Counted from the first letter of the stretch, positions 52,771-60,963 are shown. The stretch is 64,000 nt of DNA from Phyllobacterium bourgognense (GCF_003337575.1 NZ_QPJM01000007.1:62001-126000), one strand, 5' to 3'. Made by a program: numbers and translations. The notes: generated from the letters alone by a model not told the origin.

Positions 52771-54117
52771 ATGACTGCGATGTTTGCAAGCAATGATCGA
52801 GCCAGTTCCGCAAGCGATACCCTGGATCTGGCCGGTATCGGTATCGGACCTTCAAATCTCAGCCTCGCATCGCTCCTCGATGGCGTCGGGAATGTCAGGG
52901 CGCATTTCTACGAGAGCCGCGCAAGTTTCGATTGGCACCCGGGCATGATGCTGCCGGATGTCGAACTGCAATCTTCCTATCTGAAAGACCTCGTCACGCC
53001 GGTCATGCCGACCAGCCCATGGTCGTTCATTTCCTACCTCGTCGCGCATAAGAGGCTCTATGCCTTCCTCAACGCCCAATACGATGCAGTGCCGCGTCGC
53101 GAGTTTGCCCGGTATCTCGAGTGGGTCGCTAGCCAGCTAAAGAGCCTCAGTTTCAACTCTACGGTCCGTGAGGTTAAATTCGACAGGGACAAATTTCTTG
53201 TCCAATTTGATAGCGGTGCGGTAACCGCCAGAAATCTTGTACTCGGTACTGGTACTACACCATCGGTACCGTCCTGGGCGACACCCTTCCTCGGTGAAAG
53301 ATGTTTCCACAATTCGGAGGCAAGGCATCGCCTGCCTGGCCTCAATGCGTCGCGCATAGCAGTCATTGGCGGTGGACAGAGCGGCGGTGAAGTCGTGGAA
53401 GCGCTGCTGAACTCAAAATCGACCCTGAAGGAACTAAACTGGTTCAGCCGCCGGCATAATTTCGAGCCTATCAACGACACCGCGTTTTCCAATCAGGTCT
53501 TCTCGCCGGAATATGTCTACGCCTATCTCAATCTCAACAGCGACCAGAAGCTGGACGCACTGAAAGCTTCGATCCTGACGAGCGACGGGCTGTCTATTTC
53601 GACAATCAACGCCATTTACCGGAGGCTTTACAGCCTGCGCTATCTGGAAAACCGGAACATCGATGCAAAACTTTCGCCCAACCGCGACGTCATCCAGGTG
53701 GAAGGTGACAAGGATGGCTACCGCCTGATCGTACGCAATCGTTTCGATGGTGGCGTCGAGGTCGCCCATGCCGATGCAATTGTCCTGGCAACGGGATATC
53801 AATTCAAGCTTCCCGACGCATTTGCCGGTTTGGTGGACCGTATTCAGTTCGACCGCCACAATCGGCCCGTTCTGGACGACAGATACTGCCTCAACTGGAG
53901 CGGTCCAAAACAGAACCGGATCTTTGCGCAGAATGCCGGGCGGTACAGTCACGGGATTGCTGACTCCCAGCTGAGCCTCATGGCATGGCGCAGCGCGCAT
54001 ATCGTCAATTCGCTGTTGGGCCGGTCGCATTTCGATCTGGAGCCGCACGACTCGCAGGTGAACTGGCTGTCGAGCGGACACGACGCTTTGGGTCAGAACA
54101 TCGCCGTCGACTATTAG
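52771..54117 (+). CDS. IucD-like L-lysine/L-ornithine N-monooxygenase
   Basis: The ATG at 52771, behind AAAGGA, gives 448 residues; the TTG at 52741 inside the NRPS end is unlikely. It is a class B flavoprotein monooxygenase: FAD site 'GIGIGPSNLSLASLL', 'FYESRASFDWHPGMMLPDVELQSSYLKDLVTPVMPTSPWSFISYLV', NADPH site 'VIGGGQSGGEVVEALL', and 'ATGYQFKLP'. Across its length it reads like IucD (lysine N6-hydroxylase) at least as much as ornithine N5-hydroxylases. The product N-hydroxy amino acid is acylated by the IucB-like enzyme. It overlaps the PPTase gene tail-to-tail by four bases. Confidence 0.9.
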   Translation: MTAMFASNDRASSASDTLDLAGIGIGPSNLSLASLLDGVGNVRAHFYESRASFDWHPGMMLPDVELQSSYLKDLVTPVMPTSPWSFISYLVAHKRLYAFLNAQYDAVPRREFARYLEWVASQLKSLSFNSTVREVKFDRDKFLVQFDSGAVTARNLVLGTGTTPSVPSWATPFLGERCFHNSEARHRLPGLNASRIAVIGGGQSGGEVVEALLNSKSTLKELNWFSRRHNFEPINDTAFSNQVFSPEYVYAYLNLNSDQKLDALKASILTSDGLSISTINAIYRRLYSLRYLENRNIDAKLSPNRDVIQVEGDKDGYRLIVRNRFDGGVEVAHADAIVLATGYQFKLPDAFAGLVDRIQFDRHNRPVLDDRYCLNWSGPKQNRIFAQNAGRYSHGIADSQLSLMAWRSAHIVNSLLGRSHFDLEPHDSQVNWLSSGHDALGQNIAVDY

Positions 54118-54872
54118 TCCAACTCGCGTTGATGAAAGAGCAATTCCTCTTTTTGCGATTGTGCTGAAACAGCAATCAAACGACTGGACGGTGCGAGAAA
54201 AAGGCGGTGATGCCATAAGGCGTCATCGCCGCTCGGCACCTTATCCATGCGAATAGCGTTCGTTCCGCGATCCAGCCGGATGTTCAGTTGTTCCGGTGCG
54301 ACAGTCAGGCCGGTGCCCCTCGCCTTGAGGTAACTCTCCTTCAAGGTCCAATAGCTCAGAAGCCGCGATTGACGCGCCGGACCGCGCAGCACCGAGAGCA
54401 TCTCGGACTCTGCCGCCGAGCAAAACAATGAAGATGTCTCGGGTTCAATTACCGTCGTGAGCGCTTCGACGTCGATACCCAGTGCCACGGCGTCCCGGCT
54501 GATCGCGAACGCCGCGAACCCTTCCGCGTTGGACAGGTTGAAGGCAATTGCGTCGGACTGCCCGGCAAGAGCTGGTTTGCCGTGCAATCCGGAGACGATG
54601 TTCAGATCGGCCATCGGCACGGCCGTATAAAGCGAGAGGACCGATCGCTGCAAGTAGCGCCCGGCCATGAAGGCTCGGGCGTCTTTCTCGAAATGGAAGT
54701 TCGCAGCTCGCGCCCGATCGTCGGGGACCAGTGCGACGCTTACTCGGCTCCAGTCCGTATCGGGCGAATAGGCCCACCACCAGATATCAACGTCCGGTCC
54801 CACTTGATCGACGTGCGGGATTGGAACACCTGGCAAGTCCGACAGGGGATCGCACGGCAGCGTCATCATCAC
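54114..54872 (-). CDS. Sfp-type 4'-phosphopantetheinyl transferase
   Basis: The 252-residue protein has the Sfp/Gsp motifs 'ALGIDVEAL' (Mg2+ Asp and Glu) and 'SYWTLKESYLKARGTGL' (W-x-x-K-E-S/A-x-x-K), with 'RAANFHFEKDARAFMAGRYLQR' in the N-half. It moves the phosphopantetheine arm from CoA to the thiolation Ser of the NRPS. Its start overlaps the esterase stop, so the two are co-translated from the iron-box promoter at 55818. Confidence 0.92.
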   Translation of the reverse strand: MMMTLPCDPLSDLPGVPIPHVDQVGPDVDIWWWAYSPDTDWSRVSVALVPDDRARAANFHFEKDARAFMAGRYLQRSVLSLYTAVPMADLNIVSGLHGKPALAGQSDAIAFNLSNAEGFAAFAISRDAVALGIDVEALTTVIEPETSSLFCSAAESEMLSVLRGPARQSRLLSYWTLKESYLKARGTGLTVAPEQLNIRLDRGTNAIRMDKVPSGDDALWHHRLFLAPSSRLIAVSAQSQKEELLFHQRELD

Positions 54873-55756
54873 AGTGTTCTGACGGCGAATGCATTCTGGA
54901 TCGCACGATTGACGGCAACCGGCAGCAATGACATGTGATTCTCACCGGGATGGATTTCAAATTCCGCCCGTATTGGCTGGCCTGGCAGGCTGTTCAGCCG
55001 CTCCATCAGTTCCATGGCATTCACATCGTTCAGCGTGACTTTCTTCTGCTCGAGCCTCTCCGCCTCGTCGGCCGCACCAAGCTGAAACGGCGCCAGTTTG
55101 TCGGTTTCATACTCACCGCAAGAGAGGAACAGCCGTGCGTTCTCACGCGTCTGAGGCGCGGCAGCGAATGACGGATAGAATTGATCGATGACACGGTCTT
55201 CCCAATAGATCGATGGACTGGCTGCAATCCAGGCCGTAAAGGCCGAGGGCCGAGTAAAGAGGCTGTAGAGCACGAAGAGGCCGCCAAAGGAATGGCCGAA
55301 GAGCGCCTGGCGGCTCTGGTCAATCGGATGCGTTGCCTCGACGATCGGCTTTATCTGTTCCTCGATAAACCCCAGGAATTCTTCGGCGCCGCCGGTTTTC
55401 ACTTCCGGACTATTTTCGAAGAATGGCGGATAGGTCTGACCGGGCGGCGGGCTAAGATCCCAGGAGCGGCGCAGGGGATCGTATGCAGCGTCGAGCGGAT
55501 AGCCGATGGTCACGACGACTCCGTATCCGACATTGGTACCGCTCGGATAGCTCGCCTGCGCCCGCATGACATCGACTGCCGTGCCGATCACCGCATTGCC
55601 GTCCGTCATGTAAAGCACCGGCCAGCCCTGCTCAGGTGCATCGCCGGGCGGAGAATAGACAAATATCCGGTAGACCGCGCCGTTTCGATCGGAAATCACA
55701 TCGTGACATGTTGTGTGTCCGACCAGGGCGGGCGATGAATTCGGAAATGTTTGCAT
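54869..55756 (-). CDS. Siderophore esterase (Fes/IroE-like alpha/beta hydrolase)
   Basis: The 295-residue protein belongs to the esterase-D/Fes-IroE group: 'RIFVYSPPGDAPEQGWPVLYMTDGNAV', the nucleophile elbow GHSFGG (Ser in 'ALFGHSFGGLFVLYSLFTRPSAFTAWIAASPSIYWED') and a late His in 'HPGENHMSLLP'. Members cut ester bonds of ferric siderophores to release iron, mostly in the cytosol or periplasm; no signal peptide is seen here, so cytosolic action is expected. Its presence implies that the siderophore contains an ester linkage. A TGA-N9-TCA box lies 73 bases upstream. Confidence 0.88.
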   Translation of the reverse strand: MQTFPNSSPALVGHTTCHDVISDRNGAVYRIFVYSPPGDAPEQGWPVLYMTDGNAVIGTAVDVMRAQASYPSGTNVGYGVVVTIGYPLDAAYDPLRRSWDLSPPPGQTYPPFFENSPEVKTGGAEEFLGFIEEQIKPIVEATHPIDQSRQALFGHSFGGLFVLYSLFTRPSAFTAWIAASPSIYWEDRVIDQFYPSFAAAPQTRENARLFLSCGEYETDKLAPFQLGAADEAERLEQKKVTLNDVNAMELMERLNSLPGQPIRAEFEIHPGENHMSLLPVAVNRAIQNAFAVRTL

Positions 55757-55817
55757 AGATCCATCGCTATGGGATTTCAGTGCAGGTTCGCTCTGGTGGA
55801 GCAGCCCTTGCCGTGTG

Positions 55818-55844
55818 ATTATAAAACATGACTAACCTAGTCAA
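55818..55844 (-). promoter_or_regulatory. Promoter with RirA-type operator for the esterase-PPTase operon
   Basis: TGACTAACCTAGTCA (55829-55843) is a palindromic TGA-N9-TCA site. On the minus strand it overlaps a TTGACT -35 (55839-55844), and a perfect TATAAT -10 lies at 55818-55823, with 15-base spacing. The arrangement repeats that at the sigma-factor promoter (38092-38120). Confidence 0.7.
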
Positions 55845-55888
55845 TATTAATTTCATCGTCGAAGCGTCGAGACATACGCAAAAATAAA

Positions 55889-55910
55889 AGGCCGGTGCGA
55901 ACACCGGCCT
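55889..55910 (-). terminator. Rho-independent terminator of msrA
   Basis: AGGCCGGTG and CACCGGCCT form a 9-bp stem with a 4-base loop, followed on the minus strand by TTTTATTTTT. It lies 22 bases after the msrA stop. Confidence 0.85.
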
Positions 55911-55931
55911 CTGTTTGTTGGTCGTCGTGGT

Positions 55932-56441
55932 TCAAGCTATCTTCTCTCGAACCGGGAGTTTCCAGCCAGGCCGGATGAAGTGGCACGTATAGCCATTTGG
56001 AATGCGCTCGAGATAATCCTGATGCTCGGGCTCGGCTTCCCAGAAATCTCCGGCAGGCGCAACTTCAGTCACCACCTTGGCAGGCCACAGGCCGGAGGCG
56101 TCGACATCCTCAATGGTGTCTTTTGCAATCCGCTCCTGCTCTTCGGACGTATAGAAGATCGCCGAACGATAGCTCAGTCCAACGTCGTTGCCTTGGCGGT
56201 TACGCGTGCTTGGATCGTGGATCTGAAAGAAGAACTCGAGAATTTGCCGATAGCCGATCCGGTCGGGATCGAAGACGATCTCGATGGCCTCCGCATGGGT
56301 TCCATGGTTACGGTAGGTCGCATTCGTCACGTCACCGCCGGAGTAGCCGACACGTGTAGAGATCACACCGTCGTAGCGCCGGAAGAGGTCTTGCATCCCC
56401 CAGAAACAGCCGCCAGCCAGCACTGCCCGTCCTTGTGTCAT
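55932..56441 (-). CDS. msrA: Peptide methionine sulfoxide reductase A
   Basis: The 169-residue MsrA has the catalytic GCFWG motif near the N-terminus ('[30 protein letters not shown]'), and '[20 protein letters not shown]' and '[12 protein letters not shown]' follow. It repairs Met-S-sulfoxide in proteins. The late resolving cysteines are not evident, so it is a short MsrA form that would rely on thioredoxin or a similar partner. It lies downstream of a small gene and the dipZ-like gene in a redox-defence island. Confidence 0.93.
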   Translation of the reverse strand: MTQGRAVLAGGCFWGMQDLFRRYDGVISTRVGYSGGDVTNATYRNHGTHAEAIEIVFDPDRIGYRQILEFFFQIHDPSTRNRQGNDVGLSYRSAIFYTSEEQERIAKDTIEDVDASGLWPAKVVTEVAPAGDFWEAEPEHQDYLERIPNGYTCHFIRPGWKLPVREKIA

Positions 56442-56503
56442 TGGATGTCCTCCATTCTTTGTGATGGAATTTGCAGCACCTTATGCCCTTGAGGCACACT
56501 CTG

Positions 56504-56689
56504 TCACTGCATTGTTTCGCTAGAGATGTCGGGATTGCGGCTTGAGAAGTCAATCCCGGGTGCCGCGAGTTGGGGCTCGCCTTGCGCGATGAATGCAGCC
56601 AGAGGCGACGGTTCCCGAGGGTCGGTGTCATACACGCATGGCGAGATCAGCACTGCCACGCCGATCAGGGATAAAATGGCAAATCGCAT
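56504..56689 (-). CDS. Small hypothetical exported or anchored protein
   Basis: The 61-residue frame starts at ATG 56689 behind a good AAGGAG. A hydrophobic N-terminus ('MRFAILSLIGVAVLISPCV') ends in a Cys at 18 that could be a lipobox-like site, and a polar tail of about 40 residues follows. No family is recognised. It lies between the dipZ-like gene (59 bases) and msrA (62 bases) on one strand and may be in their operon. Confidence 0.5.
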   Translation of the reverse strand: MRFAILSLIGVAVLISPCVYDTDPREPSPLAAFIAQGEPQLAAPGIDFSSRNPDISSETMQ

Positions 56690-56748
56690 GATATGTCTCC
56701 TTCAAAGTTTAGCCTCGGGCCTGGCGCCCGAGGCATTGCCATCTTCGG

Positions 56749-58056
56749 TCAGCCCTGCTTTGCAGTCGGAGCCGGCACAGTCTTGGCCGCCTGTTGGCCT
56801 TTCGCCTCAGCCAGCAGATCCTGAATGACCTTCTCGGACTCCTCATAGTCGCCTTCGCCGAAATGGTGGTACCTGATCTGGCCCTTGGCATCGATGAAGT
56901 AGTGGGCTGGCCAATAGCTGTTGTCGAACGCTTTCCAGATGGCAAAATTGTTGTCGATCGCAACCGGATAGCCGATCTTGAATTCGCCTATGGCCTTTTT
57001 GACATTTTCAATCTTGCGTTCGAAGGCGAATTCCGGCGCGTGCACGCCAATCACAACCAAGCCCTGATCCTTGTACTTTTCAGCCCAGGCCCGAACATAG
57101 GGCACGGTGTGTATGCAGTTGATACAAGCGAACGTCCAGAAATCGACCAGCACGACCTTGCCGCGAAGCTGCTCTGTCGTGAGCGGTGGCGAGTTCAGCC
57201 ACTCGACAGCTCCATCGAGTGAAGGAAACTGTCCCTCGACCGGCAGATCGCTGCGGAATGCTTCGCTGGCGTTGAGCGCAAGCTGAGGACCGTAAGTTGT
57301 GATCGCTGCAGTAGCTGATGCTGGCTTCTTGGTGTGCAATCCATCGAGCAGCGCCTGTTCGATCTTGGTCGTCCCGACGGTTGAAAGCCGCGCAAGCAAA
57401 CCCGTATCGGCGCCAAGGCCAATGGCGACCACACCCGCAAGTACGGCGATACCGAGACCGCGGCGCACCCACTCACCCGCACCCAGGGATTGTTTCATGG
57501 CCGTGAACACACGGCCGCCGATGAGCAGGGCCAAGCCCAGCGAAGTTGCTGCACCTGCCGAATAAGCAAGCAGAAGCAAGGTCGTCTGAACGTTGGCTCC
57601 CTGAAGCGCGGCTCCCGTCAAAACCAGACCCAGAATCGGTCCTGCGCAAGGCGCCCAGAGCAAACCGGTTGCAATACCGAGAACCAGCGAACTGCCGGCT
57701 GTGGGCACCGTACCTGGTCCACCCGTCGCGTTCAAAAGCCTGTTGGCAAATGCAACGACGGGCCGCGTCAGGATGGTTGCAAGCTGCGGCGAGACAAGCG
57801 TCAAGCCGAAGATCGCGAGCAGCCCGATTGCAGCGTAGCGGCCATATTCATTGGCGTGAACCGCCCAGCTGCCGCCGACCGCCGCCAGCGTCGCAACCAG
57901 AGCAAAAGTGATCGCCATGCCTGCGAGCATCGGCAGTGTGCTTTTAACGAACGGCTGTTCTGCGCGCGCGAAAACGAATGGCAGGACGGGCAGGATGCAC
58001 GGGCTGAGGATTGTCAGCACGCCTGCAAGGTAAGCAATAACCGGTAGGGTCATCAT
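56749..58056 (-). CDS. DipZ-like protein: DsbD-type membrane domain fused to thioredoxin
   Basis: The 435-residue protein begins with a CcdA/DsbD electron-transfer membrane domain (~5-230, about six helices; 'LSPCILPVLPFVFARAEQPF' and 'LLWAPCAGPILGLVLTGAAL', each with a redox Cys). After a linker comes a periplasmic thioredoxin-like domain (~290-420) with the redox motif CINC in 'FWTFACINCIHTVPYVRAWAE'. Such DipZ proteins carry reducing power from the cytosol to periplasmic targets, including methionine sulfoxide or peroxide reductases. The 19-bp motif 78 bases upstream also precedes ohr. Confidence 0.9.
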   Translation of the reverse strand: MMTLPVIAYLAGVLTILSPCILPVLPFVFARAEQPFVKSTLPMLAGMAITFALVATLAAVGGSWAVHANEYGRYAAIGLLAIFGLTLVSPQLATILTRPVVAFANRLLNATGGPGTVPTAGSSLVLGIATGLLWAPCAGPILGLVLTGAALQGANVQTTLLLLAYSAGAATSLGLALLIGGRVFTAMKQSLGAGEWVRRGLGIAVLAGVVAIGLGADTGLLARLSTVGTTKIEQALLDGLHTKKPASATAAITTYGPQLALNASEAFRSDLPVEGQFPSLDGAVEWLNSPPLTTEQLRGKVVLVDFWTFACINCIHTVPYVRAWAEKYKDQGLVVIGVHAPEFAFERKIENVKKAIGEFKIGYPVAIDNNFAIWKAFDNSYWPAHYFIDAKGQIRYHHFGEGDYEESEKVIQDLLAEAKGQQAAKTVPAPTAKQG

Positions 58057-58133
58057 CGTATCCTTTGGATAGTTAAAGGAGCGCCGAAGCGCAGCGGCCG
58101 AAGTTCAACCGTTGCGGGGGACAAGACGCCTGC

Positions 58134-58152
58134 GACGTATCCCGCATGTGTC
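58134..58152 (-). promoter_or_regulatory. 19-bp shared motif upstream of dipZ
   Basis: On the minus strand it reads gacacatgcgggatacgtc, ending 78 bases before the dipZ-like start. The identical 19 bases in the same orientation end 76 bases before ohr (60450-60468), and similarity continues for another dozen bases. It is probably a common promoter or operator element. Confidence 0.65.
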
Positions 58153-58162
58153 TCAACCAGCC

Positions 58163-58217
58163 AAAATTGTGGACCAATGTATCCAGGCGCAACGCGGATA
58201 CATTGGCTTACAATTTT
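58163..58217. promoter_or_regulatory. Long inverted repeat upstream of the response-regulator gene
   Basis: CCAATGTATCC (58174-58184) and GGATACATTGG (58196-58206) are perfect complements around 11 bases. Outer arms AAAATTGT and ACAATTTT extend the symmetry to 58163-58217. It lies 75 bases before the regulator start and is probably an autoregulatory site. Confidence 0.6.
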
Positions 58218-58291
58218 TCCAAAAGGCCCTCGCCCGTGCGCGAAAAATGCCTGCTAAAGTAGTGCGATCAATAAACGGAAGGCATTGCGCG

Positions 58292-59032
58292 ATGGATCAC
58301 ATCGACCACATTCTGATCGTCGATGACGATCGCGAGATCAGGGAACTTGTTTCGGGTTACCTCAAGAAGAATGGCCTGCGCGTCACCGTGGCCGCAGACG
58401 GTCGGCACATGCGATCATTTCTTGAGACTGACTCCGTCGATCTCATCGTTCTCGATATAATGATGCCCGGTGATGATGGTCTGGTCCTGTGCCGCGAACT
58501 TCGCGCGGGCAAGCACAAGGCGACGCCAATCCTTATGCTGACGGCCCGAACTGACGAAACCGACCGCATCGTCGGACTGGAAATGGGCGCAGATGACTAT
58601 CTGGCAAAACCCTTTTCCGCCCGGGAGCTGCTGGCCCGCATCAAGGCAATCCTGCGCCGCACGCGTATGCTCCCGCCCAATCTCCAGATAACCGAGGTCG
58701 GCCAGCTTCTGACCTTTGGCGATTGGCAACTCGACACCACCGGCCGGCATCTGCTTGACCGGGAGGGAACGGCAATAGCGCTCAGCGGTGCTGAATACCG
58801 CCTGCTTCGCGTGTTTGTCGATCATCCGCAGCGCGTGCTCAATCGGGATCAACTGTTGAACCTCACCCAAGGGCGCGAGGCCGAACTGTTCGACCGGTCT
58901 ATCGACCTTCTGGTAAGCCGGCTTCGCCAGCGCCTTGGTGATGATGCGCGCGAACCTGCCTACATCAAGACCGTTCGCAGCGAGGGCTACGTCCTCGCAA
59001 TGCCGGTCGAGATTTCCGAGGTTCGCCAATGA
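58292..59032 (+). CDS. OmpR-family response regulator of the redox island
   Basis: The ATG at 58292, behind GGAAGG, gives 246 residues. The receiver domain has 'LIVDDDREIREL', phospho-Asp in 'LIVLDIMMPGDDG' and 'YLAKPFSARELLAR'. The winged-helix domain has 'SGAEYRLLRVFVDHPQRVLNRDQLLNLTQGREAELFDRSIDLLVSRLRQR'. It is a clear paralogue of the regulator at 26494. The stop overlaps the kinase start (ATGA). Placement between dipZ and ohr, which share an upstream motif, suggests it controls the thiol/peroxide genes around it. Confidence 0.92.
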   Translation: MDHIDHILIVDDDREIRELVSGYLKKNGLRVTVAADGRHMRSFLETDSVDLIVLDIMMPGDDGLVLCRELRAGKHKATPILMLTARTDETDRIVGLEMGADDYLAKPFSARELLARIKAILRRTRMLPPNLQITEVGQLLTFGDWQLDTTGRHLLDREGTAIALSGAEYRLLRVFVDHPQRVLNRDQLLNLTQGREAELFDRSIDLLVSRLRQRLGDDAREPAYIKTVRSEGYVLAMPVEISEVRQ

Positions 59033-60375
59033 GCATCGGTGCCGTGCTTCGGCCGTTGCGGTTATGGCCGCGCACTCTGGGATCGAGGCTTTTCCTGATC
59101 CTGCTGGCTGGTTTGCTGCTCGCACAAGGACTCACCTTCAGCGTCCAGTTTATCGAACGATACATGGCCGCCAAGGCGGTGATGCTCAATACGCTTGAGA
59201 ACGATGTCGCGACATCGGTCGCTATTTTCGATCGCCTGCCGGCGTCCGAGCGAGCGGATTGGCTTCAGCGCCTTAACCGGGGAACCTATCGATTTGAGTT
59301 GGGCACCGGACTTCCCGGCATCGACACCCTGACCGAACAGGGTGCCGGTATCGCGGCGAAGATCAGGCAAGCCGTCGATCAGCGCTTCCCGATAAGATTC
59401 CAGTCGATCCCGGGCGATGGCAAACGCCTGCAGGCTCATCTGACCTTGAGTGACGGAAATCCGCTGACAATCGATGTGAATCCGGCACCCATCATGCCGC
59501 TGGCGCAGTGGCTGCCATATGTTCTCATCGCGCAGCTGCTTCTCCTCATTCTTTGCGCATGGCTTGCCGTTCGGCTGGCGATCCGCCCGCTCGTAAATCT
59601 TGCAAATGCAGCTGACGCGCTCGATCCGAACAAGAAAACGCCGCGGTTGAGCGAGACGGGACCGAGCGAGGTCGCCTATGCCGCAACGGCATTCAACGCC
59701 ATGCGAGATCGGATCGCGCACTACCTTGAAGAGCGCGTACAGATCCTTGCGGCTATCTCGCACGATCTTCAAACGCCGATAACCCGCATGAAGCTTCGTG
59801 CGGAGTTTGCCGAAGAGTCCGTTGAAAAGGACAAACTGGTTCAGGATCTGGCCGAGATAGAGCGCTTGGTCCACGAAGGCGTTGCCTATGCGCGCAGTGC
59901 CCATGGAAATACAGAAAAAGCCTCCCGTCTGGACATGGACTCTTTCATGGAAAGTCTTGTCTATGACTATCAGGATACCGGCAAGACCGTGACATTGAGC
60001 GGAAAGATCGAAACTGCAATCGTTACCCGGCCGCACGCCCTGCGCCGCATCTTTACCAACCTGATCGACAATGCCCTGAAATTCGGCGGAGGCGCCGAAG
60101 TTTCTCTTGAGAAAGACCCTCAAGGTACAGTCATCATCAAAGTGCTCGATCGTGGCCCGGGCATTCCGGAGGATCAACTCAAGGCAGTCCTCCAGCCATT
60201 CTTCAGGCTGGAACAGTCGCGGAATAGAGGAACCGGCGGCACAGGGCTGGGATTGGCAATCGCACAGGAACTGACGCTCGCCATTGACGGGATGCTTAAC
60301 CTGGCAAACAGACCCGGTGGAGGTCTTTCCGCCGAGATAACATTGCCTCAAAAGCCGGTAAACTCATCGCAATAG
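59029..60375 (+). CDS. Sensor histidine kinase of the redox island
   Basis: The 448-residue kinase has an N-terminal helix (~18-40), a short periplasmic domain (~41-160), a second helix (~162-184) and a HAMP domain ('RLAIRPLVNLANAADALDPNKK'). The H-box is 'AAISHDLQTPITRMKLRAEF', with Gln where Arg is usual, and the ATP-binding boxes are NLIDNALKFG, DRGPGIP and GGTGLGLAIAQEL. It resembles the kinase at 27210 but is distinct in its sensor loop. No cysteine-rich or haem motif explains the signal. Confidence 0.92.
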   Translation: MSIGAVLRPLRLWPRTLGSRLFLILLAGLLLAQGLTFSVQFIERYMAAKAVMLNTLENDVATSVAIFDRLPASERADWLQRLNRGTYRFELGTGLPGIDTLTEQGAGIAAKIRQAVDQRFPIRFQSIPGDGKRLQAHLTLSDGNPLTIDVNPAPIMPLAQWLPYVLIAQLLLLILCAWLAVRLAIRPLVNLANAADALDPNKKTPRLSETGPSEVAYAATAFNAMRDRIAHYLEERVQILAAISHDLQTPITRMKLRAEFAEESVEKDKLVQDLAEIERLVHEGVAYARSAHGNTEKASRLDMDSFMESLVYDYQDTGKTVTLSGKIETAIVTRPHALRRIFTNLIDNALKFGGGAEVSLEKDPQGTVIIKVLDRGPGIPEDQLKAVLQPFFRLEQSRNRGTGGTGLGLAIAQELTLAIDGMLNLANRPGGGLSAEITLPQKPVNSSQ

Positions 60376-60449
60376 TTGGACCGCTCATTTGTATCTCAAT
60401 GTACCGGCCTTGCTTCCTTACACAATTCGTTTCAATTCCCGCCAACCCT

Positions 60450-60468
60450 GACACATGCGGGATACGTC
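60450..60468 (+). promoter_or_regulatory. 19-bp shared motif upstream of ohr
   Basis: gacacatgcgggatacgtc, identical to the motif upstream of dipZ (58134-58152, minus strand) and at nearly the same distance from the start codon (76 against 78 bases). Confidence 0.65.
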
Positions 60469-60543
60469 TCTAGCGCCTTATGCGGGCAATGACTGGCTGC
60501 AGTCATTGCTTGAAGCAAATCAACCGTTCAAAGGACCAATACA

Positions 60544-60963
60544 ATGACCCAAGTCGAAAAAGTGCTCTACACAGCCAGAACCCACACCACCGGCGGCCGC
60601 GACGGTGGCTCTGGCCGCAGCGATGACGGCCATCTCGACGTCAAATTCTCGACACCCGGCACCGCAGGCAGTGGCACCAATCCGGAACAGATGTTTGCAG
60701 CCGGCTGGTCGGCGTGTTTCATCGGCGCCATGGGCCTTGCAGCACGCAAGATGAAGGTAGCCATGCCGGCAGACACTGCCGTCGATGCCGAAGTGGACTT
60801 GTGCAATGTCGACGGCGCCTATTTCCTTCAGGCCCGACTCAACGTCAGCCTCCCAGGTCTTGAGCGTGACGTTGCGCAGGCGATCGTCGACGGTGCACAC
60901 CAGACATGCCCCTACTCCAAAGCCACACGCGGCAACGTCGACGTAGTGCTCAACGTCGTCTAG
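60544..60963 (+). CDS. ohr: Organic hydroperoxide resistance protein Ohr
   Basis: The 139-residue OsmC/Ohr-family protein has both redox cysteines: 'FAAGWSACFIGAMGLAARK' and 'HQTCPYSKATRGNVDV'. The latter V/H-x-x-CPYSxATRxN form is diagnostic of Ohr rather than OsmC. Ohr reduces organic and lipid hydroperoxides using lipoylated proteins. The usual partner ohrR (MarR family) is not adjacent; instead a two-component system precedes it. Confidence 0.92.
   Translation: MTQVEKVLYTARTHTTGGRDGGSGRSDDGHLDVKFSTPGTAGSGTNPEQMFAAGWSACFIGAMGLAARKMKVAMPADTAVDAEVDLCNVDGAYFLQARLNVSLPGLERDVAQAIVDGAHQTCPYSKATRGNVDVVLNVV

Noticed and set aside
59062-60351. 429-residue reading frame on the minus strand
   Set aside because: It is a shadow of the histidine kinase gene at 59029-60375, which has all kinase motifs; the antisense product is low-complexity Arg/Gln/Cys-rich sequence.
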